Assembly: GCA_001800245.1 (NCBI GenBank)
Contig: MGVA01000028.1
Coordinates: 84,678-148,677, forward strand
DNA: 64,000 nt
Source: Elusimicrobia bacterium RIFOXYA12_FULL_51_18
GTDB taxonomy: Bacteria > Elusimicrobiota > Elusimicrobia > Elusimicrobiales > UBA9959
Reading direction: 5' to 3'
Translations under genes and position numbers: made by a program
Notes under the pieces: model-generated
The model's database searches: none
Seen by the model: only the letters and a program-made list of their open reading frames with translations
What the model was told of the DNA's origin: nothing
In this document: piece by piece, positions 46,986 to 55,424 of the stretch
How positions within the stretch are numbered: the first letter of the stretch is position 1
Layout: every line of letters starts with the position of its first letter

Positions 46986-47720
46986 TTATCGGCCCAGGTA
47001 TATTTTAGCAGTATCAAGGCTTCTAACGATATATGAGGCCGCTGTGAAGAGCCAGCCGGCTATCGCGCCAGCTCCGGTCCAGACGGTCGCGGCGTAGCTC
47101 CTGAGCGAGATAAAGTGGGGGAATATTAGTTTTAGCGCCAGCGCCAGGCACAGGCTGTTAAGCAGCACTACCATGGAAAAAGAAAACAAAACCCCGCCGG
47201 CCTTTTTCAGGTCGCTCTGCACGGGGCCGGTCAGAATCTCCCCGGTATGCATCAGGTGGAAAGCCAGGAAGAACCCGGTGGCGCCTGTGAAAAATGGCCG
47301 GTAGGGCGCCATATTCCAGAAAAAAGCCGCCAGCCCGTAGGCCGCGCCCGCCGCCAGCGCGTAAAAAGGTATAAAATATGGCGCCAGCGAGATGAAAGCG
47401 TTAGTGGCGTTCATCGCCACATATCCGCCGTTTTTCCCGACGTTTATTTTTTTTATCTTAATTCCGCTGACTAGCGCCGCCAGAGCGTGGCTCAACTCGT
47501 GGGCCAGGACATAAAAAAAACGGCTTACCGGCAGATAGAAATGCAGGGGGCAGTAAAGCGCGGCCCCTATCAGGAGGGGCAGGGATGCCTGGATACGCGC
47601 AAGCGCGGAGAGTGTAAGGGTGGCGGTGGCGAAAGCCGCGGCCACCGTCAGCGGCGAGATTATCAGGCCGGCAAAAACCTTGGAACTCACAAGAGCGTTT
47701 GTGCTGCCGGTTCTACTCAA
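46986..47720 (-). CDS. M50-family membrane metallopeptidase
   Basis: 244 residues, six or so membrane helices. FFYVLAHELSHALAALVSG holds HExxH with the glutamate. The canonical third ligand motif NxxPxxxLDG is not visible; a candidate aspartate lies in TGPVQSDLKK, so activity needs care. M50 proteases cut substrates within the membrane (site-2 type). The start overlaps the next gene by 8 nt. Confidence 0.7.
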   Translation of the reverse strand: MSRTGSTNALVSSKVFAGLIISPLTVAAAFATATLTLSALARIQASLPLLIGAALYCPLHFYLPVSRFFYVLAHELSHALAALVSGIKIKKINVGKNGGYVAMNATNAFISLAPYFIPFYALAAGAAYGLAAFFWNMAPYRPFFTGATGFFLAFHLMHTGEILTGPVQSDLKKAGGVLFSFSMVVLLNSLCLALALKLIFPHFISLRSYAATVWTGAGAIAGWLFTAASYIVRSLDTAKIYLGR

Positions 47721-48171
47721 TCTGATAGTCCTTGAATTCCGTTTTCCCGGCTTTAAGTTCGGCTTTCCACAACGCCAGCGCCTCCGGCGCCTTTTGGCGC
47801 GCGAGCCGGGTCCAACGCGTTACCGGGGGTGAAAAATATGTCCCGGCGGTCTTGTACCAGACATAGGCGTATTTGGCCGAACTTTCCACTGTTTTAAAGT
47901 CTTTTTCCGCCAGGAGCGAGTCTTTTTTATCCTCGAAGTCATCTTCGGTTATGCGGTTCGCGGCCCTTTCGGCCGCAAGAGCCTGGAGCTTTGCTGAAAA
48001 TATCTTGTCTAAAAAATCTTTTTTCAATACGGGGTTTTTGCTCCAGGCCATGTATTTTTCGCCTTCCAGATAAGCGCTTTTGGCCCGGAACATCAGATCC
48101 AGGTATGCGGCGGAAATAATAAAAGTCACCGCGCAAAGGGACAATAAAAGGTGTTTTAATTTCACTGGCAT
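47713..48171 (-). CDS. Single-pass membrane protein, unknown
   Basis: 152 residues: a short cytoplasmic start, one helix (about 6-24), then a helical, charged periplasmic domain with LQALAAERAANRITEDDFEDK and YVWYKTAGTYFSPPVTRWTRLARQ. I recognise no family. It overlaps the M50 peptidase gene by 8 nt, so it may be a partner or substrate of that protease. Lies 38 bp after the response regulator gene. Confidence 0.7.
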   Translation of the reverse strand: MPVKLKHLLLSLCAVTFIISAAYLDLMFRAKSAYLEGEKYMAWSKNPVLKKDFLDKIFSAKLQALAAERAANRITEDDFEDKKDSLLAEKDFKTVESSAKYAYVWYKTAGTYFSPPVTRWTRLARQKAPEALALWKAELKAGKTEFKDYQIE

Positions 48172-48209
48172 CGAAAATAACGCGCGGAAGCCGGGGATTA
48201 AGGCGGCGC

Positions 48210-48635
48210 TTAAATGCCGAATTTTTTTACGGGCGGCTGGGTCTTGAGTATCTTATGCACCACGGCCGCAAGCGCTTGGGGCTTCACGGGTTTTTCTATG
48301 AAGTCCTTTACATTAGGTTCCTGCTTTATCATGTCGGAAGTGGAGCGGTCGGTGTATCTGCCAGTTATAATGACGATCGGGATATTAACGGTCTCGTCGC
48401 TCTGGAGTTCCCGCAGGATTTCGAATCCCCCGAATTTGGGCAGCATGAGGTCCAGTAGAATGATGTCGGGCGAAACCTGCCGGGCTTTTCTGAGCGCTTC
48501 CTCTCCGTCCACGGCCTTATCCACCCTGAATCCTTCTTTTTTTATCACGAACTCTATAAGATCCCTGACCGCTTCGTCATCGTCCACTATAAGCACGAGT
48601 TTGTCGGCGGGGACCGCGAAACCTGGGTTTTCCAT
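48210..48635 (-). CDS. Stand-alone response regulator receiver
   Basis: 141 residues: one receiver domain (D18-D20 in IVDDDEAV, phosphate acceptor D61 in ILLDLMLPKFGG, T90 in IITGRY, K114 in EKPVKP) plus short tails and no DNA-binding output. Its C-terminal end is KTQPPVKKFGI. It is the distal gene after the glycine cleavage cluster on the minus strand, 69 bp after the Lrp-type sensor gene. Partner kinase unknown. Confidence 0.88.
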   Translation of the reverse strand: MENPGFAVPADKLVLIVDDDEAVRDLIEFVIKKEGFRVDKAVDGEEALRKARQVSPDIILLDLMLPKFGGFEILRELQSDETVNIPIVIITGRYTDRSTSDMIKQEPNVKDFIEKPVKPQALAAVVHKILKTQPPVKKFGI

Positions 48636-48704
48636 TAAGCTCCTGTATTTACTCCAAAGGCGATTTTAAACAGCATCTTATACCGCGATCAGCGGGCCTT
48701 GAAT

Positions 48705-48935
48705 TTATAAGTTGGTCGTAACAAGCGTTTCGGTTGTCTGCACGCCGTGTATGCCGCGGACCTCGCGTACTATAAGGCCGCTGAGCTTGTCTATAGTGTC
48801 GGATTCAGCCACCAAAACGGCGTCCCATCCTCCGAAGGTCAGATAGACGTCTTTCACGCCGCGGACGCTTTTGATCTGTTGTATCGCCTTCTGCTCAAGG
48901 CCTGCCACCAGTTTGCATAGTACGAATGCGATCAT
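48705..48935 (-). CDS. Stand-alone Lrp/AsnC ligand-binding (RAM) domain
   Basis: 76 residues that fit only the C-terminal effector-binding domain of Lrp/AsnC regulators (AFVLCKLVAGLEQKAIQQI, VRGVKDVYLTFGGWDAVLVAE, GVQTTETLV). No winged helix is present. Such small proteins are thought to bind amino acids and assemble as rings. Sitting next to glycine cleavage genes, glycine or another amino acid as ligand is plausible but unproven. Confidence 0.85.
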   Translation of the reverse strand: MIAFVLCKLVAGLEQKAIQQIKSVRGVKDVYLTFGGWDAVLVAESDTIDKLSGLIVREVRGIHGVQTTETLVTTNL

Positions 48936-48977
48936 GGGATTTTCTCCTTAAACTACCAACCCCGCCGACAACCGTTT

Positions 48978-49676
48978 TTATATCCTCTCGTTCCATTCTT
49001 TTGCGCCGTACTTTGTTTTCGCCAGCGCTTTTAATTTTTCCGTTTCCCGCCCCGTGAATTCCCCGCTGCGCCACGAAAGCCCGTATTCCACTCCCAGTGC
49101 TTTAATTATGACGTTCCTGTGAAAGCCCGAATTGGTCCTCGCGTCCGGAGCCTGGAAAGAGGCCTGGTAAAGCATATGGTCGCCGAATTTACGCAGGGCC
49201 CCACCAAGCACTTTTTTCCCATTATACAAAATATCCAGATTTACCGGCTTGGCAAAACAGGCCATTACCGGGTTATTGATCCTGTAATCCGGGGTTTTTT
49301 CATTAAGCAGTTCAAAGCTGACTCCCGCCTGCGCATAGGCTCCGGTAATGGCCCTGTGCAGGCGGTCATATGTTTTGGCCGGTTCAAAATAGGCGCCGGG
49401 CTGGTAGAATACGAAAGAAAACGTCAGATCGCTCTCGTGAAAAACTATGCCGCCCCCGGTCGGCCGGCGCACCAGGGGCAGGGCCGCCTTTTCCGGGCCT
49501 ATCCCGGAGCGGACCGACGCGATGCGCTGGGAATAGCCGAAGGTCACTCCGGGCCCGCTCCAGTTATAAAAGCGCAGGGTATGTGTGGAGAGGAGCGCGT
49601 CACAAAGGACTTCATCCGCCGCCATCTGTTCAAAGGCGGTTAAGGGATGGGTCTCGATGATAAGGCCTTTATCCAT
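48978..49676 (-). CDS. Lipoate-protein ligase family protein
   Basis: 232 residues. LplA/LipB-type fold: LRFYNWSGPGVTFGYSQ, LVRRPTGGGIVFHESDLTFSF with the RRxTGGG motif, and NLDILYNGKKVLGGALRKFG with the lysine that contacts the cofactor. It should attach lipoate or octanoate to GcvH lysine, its likely client 3.5 kb upstream. LipM-type octanoyltransferases are similar, so exact activity (ligase or transferase) is open. No lipA is in the window. Confidence 0.82.
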   Translation of the reverse strand: MDKGLIIETHPLTAFEQMAADEVLCDALLSTHTLRFYNWSGPGVTFGYSQRIASVRSGIGPEKAALPLVRRPTGGGIVFHESDLTFSFVFYQPGAYFEPAKTYDRLHRAITGAYAQAGVSFELLNEKTPDYRINNPVMACFAKPVNLDILYNGKKVLGGALRKFGDHMLYQASFQAPDARTNSGFHRNVIIKALGVEYGLSWRSGEFTGRETEKLKALAKTKYGAKEWNERI

Positions 49677-49692
49677 GGCACATCTCTTGCTA

Positions 49693-49809
49693 GACAGCGG
49701 GACAGCTAGGCGGCTGGACGGCTTTTATAAGGAGTATCGGACCTTAAAGCTGGCCAGTCCCCCATCCATCGTCGCCGCGCTCTTTCGCGGTTCCGGCTGT
49801 CCCGCCGTC
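49693..49809 (-). repeat. Inverted repeat between gcvPB and the lipoate ligase gene
   Basis: Arms 49693-49706 and 49796-49809 pair over 14 bp; the single mismatch becomes a G-U pair in RNA from the minus strand. It encloses about 89 nt in the 150-bp gap. It could form a structured leader or processing site for the downstream lplA transcript. Confidence 0.4.
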
Positions 49810-49826
49810 TCGCCGTCCAGTGGTTT

Positions 49827-51389
49827 TTACCAGCGCAGATTCGGCTGCCTGGCCGCCTGTACTTCGTCCAGCCGTTTGACCGGCATGGTGTGGGGGGCGT
49901 CCTTAAGAAGCTGGGGTGTGGAGGCTCCCTCGTTCTTTATCGCGAGCATGGTTTCCACGAAGGAATCCATGGTTTCCTTGGATTCTGTTTCCGTGGGCTC
50001 TATCATTATGGCTTCATGGACGATGAGCGGGAAGTAGATCGTGGGCGCGTGAAAGCCGTAGTCCAGCAGCCGCTTGGCGACATCCAGGGTTTTCAGGCCT
50101 TTAGCTGTCAGTTCATCCGGCGGGGTCAGCACGCATTCGTGCATGCAGTACTCTTTGGAGTGGGCCGGGTAAACGGCTTGCAAACGGCTTTTCATGTAAT
50201 TGGCGTTGAGGATGGCGTTCTCCGCTATCCCGGCAAGTTCTTTTTTTGAATGCATGAGCAAATAGGCGTAAGCGCGTGTCAGCACTCCGACATTGCCGAA
50301 GAAAGCCTTGACCTTGCCGATGGAATGAGGATGGTTGTAATCCGTAGTGTAAGCGCCGCCGCTCTTTAATACTCGGGGTACCGGTAGGAATTCTTCCAGG
50401 CGGTTCTTTACGCCTATCCCGCCCGCTCCGGGCCCGCCGCCCCCGTGGGGGGTCGAAAAAGTCTTATGTGTGTTAATGTGCATAATGTCCACGCCGAGAT
50501 CCCCTGGCTTTACAAGGCCGATGAGGGCGTTAAAATTGGCCCCGTCCATGTAGACTAGCGCGCCGGCCTTGTGCGCCATATCGGCTATCTCTTCTATGCG
50601 GGACTCGAATATTCCCAGAGTGTTGGGAATAGTGAGCATGAGTACCGCCGTCTTATCGCTCAGGTGGACCTTCAGGTCGGCCGGATCAACCCGTCCGTCG
50701 GGTCCCGACTTTATGTTAACGGGGGTGAAGCCCAGCATGGCGGCCGTGGCCGGGTTGGTGCCGTGGGCGGAATCGGGGCATATTATTTCGGTGCGCGCGC
50801 TGTCTCCAAGTTTTTCGAAGTAGGCTTTCGCTATGAGCAGGCCGGTGAATTCGCTGTGCGCGCCGGCGGCCGGCTGGAGGGTGAAAGCAGCCATGCCGCA
50901 AAGGGCGCAGAGCCTTTTTTCCAGGTCATAAAGCATTTCCAGTGTGCCCTGTGAAGATTTGTCGTGGGCCAGGGGATGAAGGCCGGAGAAACCTTCCAGC
51001 GCGGCCGCTTCTTCGTTTATTCTCGGGTTGTACTTCATGGTGCAGGAGCCCAGCGGATAAAAATTGGCGTCCACGGAAAAGGCCATTTTTGAAAGCCTGG
51101 TGTAATGGCGCACCACGTCGAGCTCCGAAAGTTCTGGCAGTTTCGGGGCTGTTTTTCTGGCGAAGCCGGCGGGAACTTCGTCCGTGGCCTTTCCGCCTGA
51201 GGCGGACCCGCCGGATTGTTTGGCGGACAGGAGGTTCTTGAAAGCGATCCCCCTTCTGCCGGGATCTGATTTTTCTATGCTTAAGCGGTTGTCCGGTTTA
51301 CCGATATCGGCCGTGGTTACGGAGGACGGAAGTCCGGCGGCGTTCTTAACGGCGTCTTTTGCTGTCTCGGTCGGAGTATTAGTCGTCAT
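49827..51389 (-). CDS. gcvPB: Glycine dehydrogenase (decarboxylating) subunit 2
   Basis: 520 residues. P-protein half with the PLP lysine K309 in HINTHKTFSTPHGGGG; SCTMKYNPR and HGTNPATAAM are typical of subunit 2. Together with GcvPA it decarboxylates glycine and passes the aminomethyl group to lipoyl-GcvH. The N-terminal ~35 residues are an extra low-complexity leader (rich in T, A, S); a shorter start is possible. The gap to gcvPA is 1 bp, so the two are coupled. Confidence 0.96.
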   Translation of the reverse strand: MTTNTPTETAKDAVKNAAGLPSSVTTADIGKPDNRLSIEKSDPGRRGIAFKNLLSAKQSGGSASGGKATDEVPAGFARKTAPKLPELSELDVVRHYTRLSKMAFSVDANFYPLGSCTMKYNPRINEEAAALEGFSGLHPLAHDKSSQGTLEMLYDLEKRLCALCGMAAFTLQPAAGAHSEFTGLLIAKAYFEKLGDSARTEIICPDSAHGTNPATAAMLGFTPVNIKSGPDGRVDPADLKVHLSDKTAVLMLTIPNTLGIFESRIEEIADMAHKAGALVYMDGANFNALIGLVKPGDLGVDIMHINTHKTFSTPHGGGGPGAGGIGVKNRLEEFLPVPRVLKSGGAYTTDYNHPHSIGKVKAFFGNVGVLTRAYAYLLMHSKKELAGIAENAILNANYMKSRLQAVYPAHSKEYCMHECVLTPPDELTAKGLKTLDVAKRLLDYGFHAPTIYFPLIVHEAIMIEPTETESKETMDSFVETMLAIKNEGASTPQLLKDAPHTMPVKRLDEVQAARQPNLRW

Positions 51390-51390
51390 A

Positions 51391-52728
51391 TTAAATGTTC
51401 TCCCTCAGCGCTTTTTCAAGCCTGAGAATATCTTCTTCGGTCTTGGTTTCGGTGGCGCAGACGAGCAGGGCGCCCGGGCCCAGGGCGGGGTAAAGATCCT
51501 TGAGCGGCAGGCCGATGTCGATGCGTTCTTTGGCCAGCACTTTCTCCCGGAGCCGGGCAGCGTCGCATGAGACGTTAAGCACGAACTCGTTGAAGAAAGA
51601 GCCCTTGAATTTGAGCGCCGCGCCCTTCACTGACGCCAGTTTCCTGGCGGCGAACGCCGCGGCCCCGGCATTGGCCAGTCCCAGCTCTTTCAGGCCTTCG
51701 GGGCCGAGCAGGGCCAGGTAGATAGTCGCGCTTAAAGCGCAGAGGGCTTCGTTGGAACAGATATTCGAGGCGGCTTTGTCCCGCCGTATGTGCTGTTCGC
51801 GTGCCTGGAGCGTGAGTACGAAGCCGCGTTTCCCGTCTTTATCTTTGGTCATGCCGGCTATCCTGCCCGGCATCTGGCGGACATATTCCTTTTTACAGGC
51901 GAAGATCCCCAGGTACGGGCCGCCATAGCTTAAGGGGAGCCCCAGGGCCTGACCTTCTCCTACAGCGAAGTCCGCGCCGTATTCGCCAGGGGGCGAGAAC
52001 AGGCCCAGGCTGGCCGGGTCGGCAGCAGCCACTACAAGCGCGCCGGCGGCGTGCGCTGTTTGGGAGATTTTGTGCGCGTCTTCCATCAGCCCGAAGAAGT
52101 TGGGGGTCTGGAAGGCCACGCAGGCTGTGTCGGAGTCCAGCATGGCGGAGAGTTTGTCCGTGTCCATGAGGCCGTCCTTCTGCGGTATGGTGACGAACTG
52201 GTAGTCTTTCGAGTTGGCAAAGTAAGTTTTAAGGGTCTTAAGGTATTGCGGGTTCAGGGTTTCCTGGCATAGTACTTTCTTTTTGCCGGTGACGCGCACG
52301 GCCGCGCGCACGGCCTCGCCGAAAGCGCTTGCCCCGTCGTACATCGAGGCGTTGGCGCAGTCCATGGCGTAAAGGGCGCAAACCGAGCTCTGGTATTCAT
52401 AAATGGTCTGCAGTATGCCCTGGCTGGCTTCGGCCTGGTAAGGGGTATAGGCGGTCAGATATTCGCCCCTGGAGATCAGGGCTTTTACCGCCGCCGGGAT
52501 GTACCGTTCATAAGCGCCGGCGCCCAGGAAGCTCAAGGCCGGCGTGTTGGCCGCGGCTAGATTTTTCATATGCCTGGCTGTCTGCTGTTCGTCGAGAGAA
52601 GTTTCCGGCAGGTCAAAAGCGGGGTACAGATACTTCGCGGGAACTTGTTTTAGCAGCTCCTTGATGGAGGATGCCCCTATGGTCTTAAGCATTTCCTCCT
52701 GGTCTTTTTGTGTTGTTGGGATGAACAT
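51391..52728 (-). CDS. gcvPA: Glycine dehydrogenase (decarboxylating) subunit 1
   Basis: 445 residues. FIPTTQKDQEEMLKTIGASSI and FLGAGAYERYIPAAVKALISR at the start, and YEYQSSVCALYAMDCANASMYDG, PLSYGGPYLGIFACK and GFVLTLQAREQHIRRDKAASNIC are hallmarks of subunit 1. It lacks the PLP lysine, which lies in the partner. AGGAG precedes the ATG. The split P-protein is common outside Proteobacteria. Confidence 0.96.
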   Translation of the reverse strand: MFIPTTQKDQEEMLKTIGASSIKELLKQVPAKYLYPAFDLPETSLDEQQTARHMKNLAAANTPALSFLGAGAYERYIPAAVKALISRGEYLTAYTPYQAEASQGILQTIYEYQSSVCALYAMDCANASMYDGASAFGEAVRAAVRVTGKKKVLCQETLNPQYLKTLKTYFANSKDYQFVTIPQKDGLMDTDKLSAMLDSDTACVAFQTPNFFGLMEDAHKISQTAHAAGALVVAAADPASLGLFSPPGEYGADFAVGEGQALGLPLSYGGPYLGIFACKKEYVRQMPGRIAGMTKDKDGKRGFVLTLQAREQHIRRDKAASNICSNEALCALSATIYLALLGPEGLKELGLANAGAAAFAARKLASVKGAALKFKGSFFNEFVLNVSCDAARLREKVLAKERIDIGLPLKDLYPALGPGALLVCATETKTEEDILRLEKALRENI

Positions 52729-52837
52729 TGTTGGGAACTCCTGATATAGGGGATGAAATAACCGGCGCCGAGCGCGGAAAAAGAGCTGGAAATATCAGCC
52801 ATCTCTCAACTCTGCGTTCCGAGCCCCGCGCTTCTTT

Positions 52838-53227
52838 TTAGTGCGTTGCCTGTTTTACGAAATCCTGGTAGGCGTTCCAGTCCATCAGGTCCTTTACCTG
52901 GTCGGGATTGGAGAGCGTTATCTTGAAAAGCCATGCCTTGTCCATCGGGGATTGGTTTATGAGCGCTGGTTCCTTGGCGGCTTCTTCGTTTAAGGCCGAG
53001 ATCTGTCCGGAGACCGGGGCGTAAATGTCAAAGGCGGACTTTACAGATTCCACCACGGCGCAAGGTTTTTCCTTCTCAACGGCCTGTGCCGGCTTGGGCA
53101 GTTCCACGAATACGATATCTCCCATCTCGTGCTGGGCGTGATCGGACAGTCCGACCGTGGCTTCCTGGCCCTGTACGAAAATCCATTCGTGGGTCTTGGT
53201 ATATTTAACTTCTTCCTGTTTAGGCAT
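52838..53227 (-). CDS. gcvH: Glycine cleavage system H protein
   Basis: 129 residues. K63 in VVESVKSAFD is the lipoylated lysine. YTKTHEWI at the start and GDIVFVELPKPAQAVEK are typical. It carries the aminomethyl group between P, T and L proteins. AAGGAGAT is a strong ribosome binding site. It lies between gcvT (52 bp) and gcvPA (109 bp). Confidence 0.97.
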   Translation of the reverse strand: MPKQEEVKYTKTHEWIFVQGQEATVGLSDHAQHEMGDIVFVELPKPAQAVEKEKPCAVVESVKSAFDIYAPVSGQISALNEEAAKEPALINQSPMDKAWLFKITLSNPDQVKDLMDWNAYQDFVKQATH

Positions 53228-53279
53228 AGTTTTTATCTCCTTGGTAAGTTACCCGGATCGTTGTGTGCGTAAAAACAAA

Positions 53280-54398
53280 CTACAATTTGAAGGTGAAAGC
53301 CGTGCCTTTGTGGAAGGGCACTTTGCTGACTTCAGCCGGTACCATTTTGCCGTGGATTTCCACTTCCAGAGCTTCTCCGGGTTTCAGGTTCGGTTCGGAC
53401 AAGTATCCCACGCCTATCCCTTTCTTCAGGGTGGGTGAATAGGTGGCGCTGGCCAGTTCGCCCAGTTCCTTACCGCTTTTAAAGATTTTGCAGCCGGTCC
53501 GGGGCACGCCGCCGCCCTTGAGCGTTAAACCGGTCAGCTTGCGCGTTATTCCTTCGGTTTTCTGTTTAATTAGAATATTTTTGGCGGTGAAATCGCCCTT
53601 GTCCAGGCAGACTACCCAGCCGTAATTGGACTCGTAGGTGGTATGGTCGTCATCCACATCAGCCCCGTAGAGCAGATAGCCGGATTCCAGGCGCAGGGTG
53701 TCGCGGGCGCCGAGGCCGCAGGGGACGATGTTATAGGGCTTGCCTAATTCCATCATTTTGTTCCAGATGTCCACTATTACGGAATGGGGGGCGGTGATCT
53801 CAAAGCCGTCCTCTCCTGTGTAGCCGGTGCGGCTGATGAAGCAGTCTTCTCCGAAAATCTTTTTTTCGACTATGCCGAAGCGCGGCAATTTAACCGCTTC
53901 CGGGGCGAAGATCTCCATCATTTTGGGCACGTTGGGGCCCTGTACCGCCACCATGGAGTAATCGTCGCTCTTGTTTTCCACTTTAACGTTACTCTTGCCG
54001 GCCTTTCCGGAGATCCAGTTGAAATCCTTCGTGCTGGTGGTGGCGTTGACTATCACCAGGTAGCGGTTAAGCGCCAGGCAGAAGGCTATTATGTCATCCA
54101 CCAAACCGCCTTTTTCATTCAGCAGATGGGAATAGACGCCTTTGCCGACCGTAGCCTTGCGCAGGTCGTTGGCGTTGGTTTTCTGCAGAAGCTTGAAGCT
54201 GTCCGGACCTGTGACTAAGATCTGGCCCATGTGTGAAACGTCGAAGATCCCCGCGGAATTTCTGACAGCCGCATGCTCTTTAAGTATGCCTTCGAACTGT
54301 ATGGGCAGTTCCCAGCCGTGGAAATCCACCATTTTGCCCCCGGCTTTCCTCATGGTCTCGTTTAAAACTGTCTTTCTTACAGCAGCAACGGTTGTCAT
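53280..54398 (-). CDS. gcvT: Aminomethyltransferase (T protein)
   Basis: 372 residues, full length. MVDFHGWELPIQF and GIFDVSHMGQI at the start, AVQGPN in the middle and GLGARDTLRLESGYLLYGAD with the folate-site aspartate are signatures. It transfers the methylene group to tetrahydrofolate, releasing ammonia. First gene of the gcv run; GGAGG lies before the ATG. Upstream is a terminator-like hairpin (54469-54497). Confidence 0.97.
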   Translation of the reverse strand: MTTVAAVRKTVLNETMRKAGGKMVDFHGWELPIQFEGILKEHAAVRNSAGIFDVSHMGQILVTGPDSFKLLQKTNANDLRKATVGKGVYSHLLNEKGGLVDDIIAFCLALNRYLVIVNATTSTKDFNWISGKAGKSNVKVENKSDDYSMVAVQGPNVPKMMEIFAPEAVKLPRFGIVEKKIFGEDCFISRTGYTGEDGFEITAPHSVIVDIWNKMMELGKPYNIVPCGLGARDTLRLESGYLLYGADVDDDHTTYESNYGWVVCLDKGDFTAKNILIKQKTEGITRKLTGLTLKGGGVPRTGCKIFKSGKELGELASATYSPTLKKGIGVGYLSEPNLKPGEALEVEIHGKMVPAEVSKVPFHKGTAFTFKL

Positions 54399-54468
54399 CT
54401 TTCCTCCGAGGGCTTTCGTTTATGGATTATTTTGAAATGTTCCGGAAGTCCTATTAATATAATTTAAC

Positions 54469-54497
54469 AAAAAAAGGCCGCTTGGGCAAGAAACGGC
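54469..54497 (-). terminator. Terminator-like hairpin between xth and gcvT, possible attenuator
   Basis: On the minus strand GCCG...CGGC with inner CTT/AAG and a GCCC loop is followed by CTTTTTTTG, an intrinsic terminator after the lpd-xth run. Just before it, AAACGG can pair with CCGTTT of the terminator's left arm, and CGGTAT/ATACCG form a separate hairpin. Competing folds could control gcvT, but no glycine riboswitch core is visible. Confidence 0.5.
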
Positions 54498-54648
54498 GGT
54501 ATTAATAAACCTTATACCGTTTTAAGATGATAAACCCTAATATTCACCCTAAATCCCTTACCCTATCGGAAAAGATCGGCAATCCGCATCCGTATAGCGC
54601 AAGGGGCGCTTCGCGTTGAATCCGCGCATTGTTGTTGCGGGATTTGGG

Positions 54649-55419
54649 TTATAGATCCAGCTCCACTCCCACGGGACAGTGATCGGAACCCCGGACTTCC
54701 GGAAGAATAAAGGCGTTCTTGATTATTGCCTTGTCTTCCGCGTTTATGAAAAAATAGTCTATCCGCCAACCTACGTTCCGTTCCCTGGCGCGGGTCTTAT
54801 AATCCCACCAGCTGTAGTTGTTTGCGCCGCTGTTGAACATTCTGAAAGTGTCCATCCAGCCTTCGCCGGTTATTTTGTCCAGCCAGGCGCGCTCTACTGG
54901 CATGAAACCGGAATTTTTCTCATTTTCTTTCGGGCGCGATAGATCTATCTCCTTGTGGGCTGTGTTGACGTCCCCGCAGAAGATGACGGGCTTGCCGGTC
55001 GCGCGGAGTTTCTGTATGTGTCCAAAAAAAGTTTCATAGAATTCCAGTTTGTATTTCAGACGCTCCGGTCCCGCGCCGCCGTTGGGGAAATAGACGTTCA
55101 GGAAATAGAGGTTCTTGTATTCCAGGGTTATCACCCGGCCCTCGGAATCGAATCTGTTTTCACCCAGGCCGCAAATCACGTTTGTCGGCTCTTTTCTAAA
55201 GAAAGCGGCCACCCCGCTATAACCTTTGCGTTCGGCCGGACACCAGCGGGATTGATAACCTTGCAAAGCCAGGTCCTCCGCTTTCAGTTGTCCCGGCGAG
55301 GCTTTGACCTCCTGCAGCCCTACGATCTCCGCCCCGCAGCCGGCCAGGAACTCCCTGAAACCTTTGGCAAGGGCGGAGCGGTATCCGTTTACGTTCCAGG
55401 ATAGAATTTTTATTCCCAT
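54649..55419 (-). CDS. xth: Exodeoxyribonuclease III
   Basis: 256 residues. Seen: NVNGYRSALAKG (metal-side N), GLQEVKA (E), FCGDVNTAHKEID (D and N), WWDYK, and GSDHCPVGVEL (D-H pair). Acts on abasic sites and 3' ends in base excision repair. It stands between gcvT and lpd, 5 bp from lpd, so it likely shares the lpd transcript; the functional link to glycine cleavage is not obvious. Confidence 0.96.
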   Translation of the reverse strand: MGIKILSWNVNGYRSALAKGFREFLAGCGAEIVGLQEVKASPGQLKAEDLALQGYQSRWCPAERKGYSGVAAFFRKEPTNVICGLGENRFDSEGRVITLEYKNLYFLNVYFPNGGAGPERLKYKLEFYETFFGHIQKLRATGKPVIFCGDVNTAHKEIDLSRPKENEKNSGFMPVERAWLDKITGEGWMDTFRMFNSGANNYSWWDYKTRARERNVGWRIDYFFINAEDKAIIKNAFILPEVRGSDHCPVGVELDL

Positions 55420-55424
55420 ACGGA

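Noticed and set aside
54527..54564. G-quadruplex on the minus strand before gcvT
   Set aside because: Four GGG runs exist, but one loop is nine bases, which makes a stable quadruplex unlikely.
54399..54648. Glycine riboswitch before gcvT
   Set aside because: I looked for the conserved paired aptamer core and did not see it; only a terminator-like hairpin and A/T-rich sequence are present.
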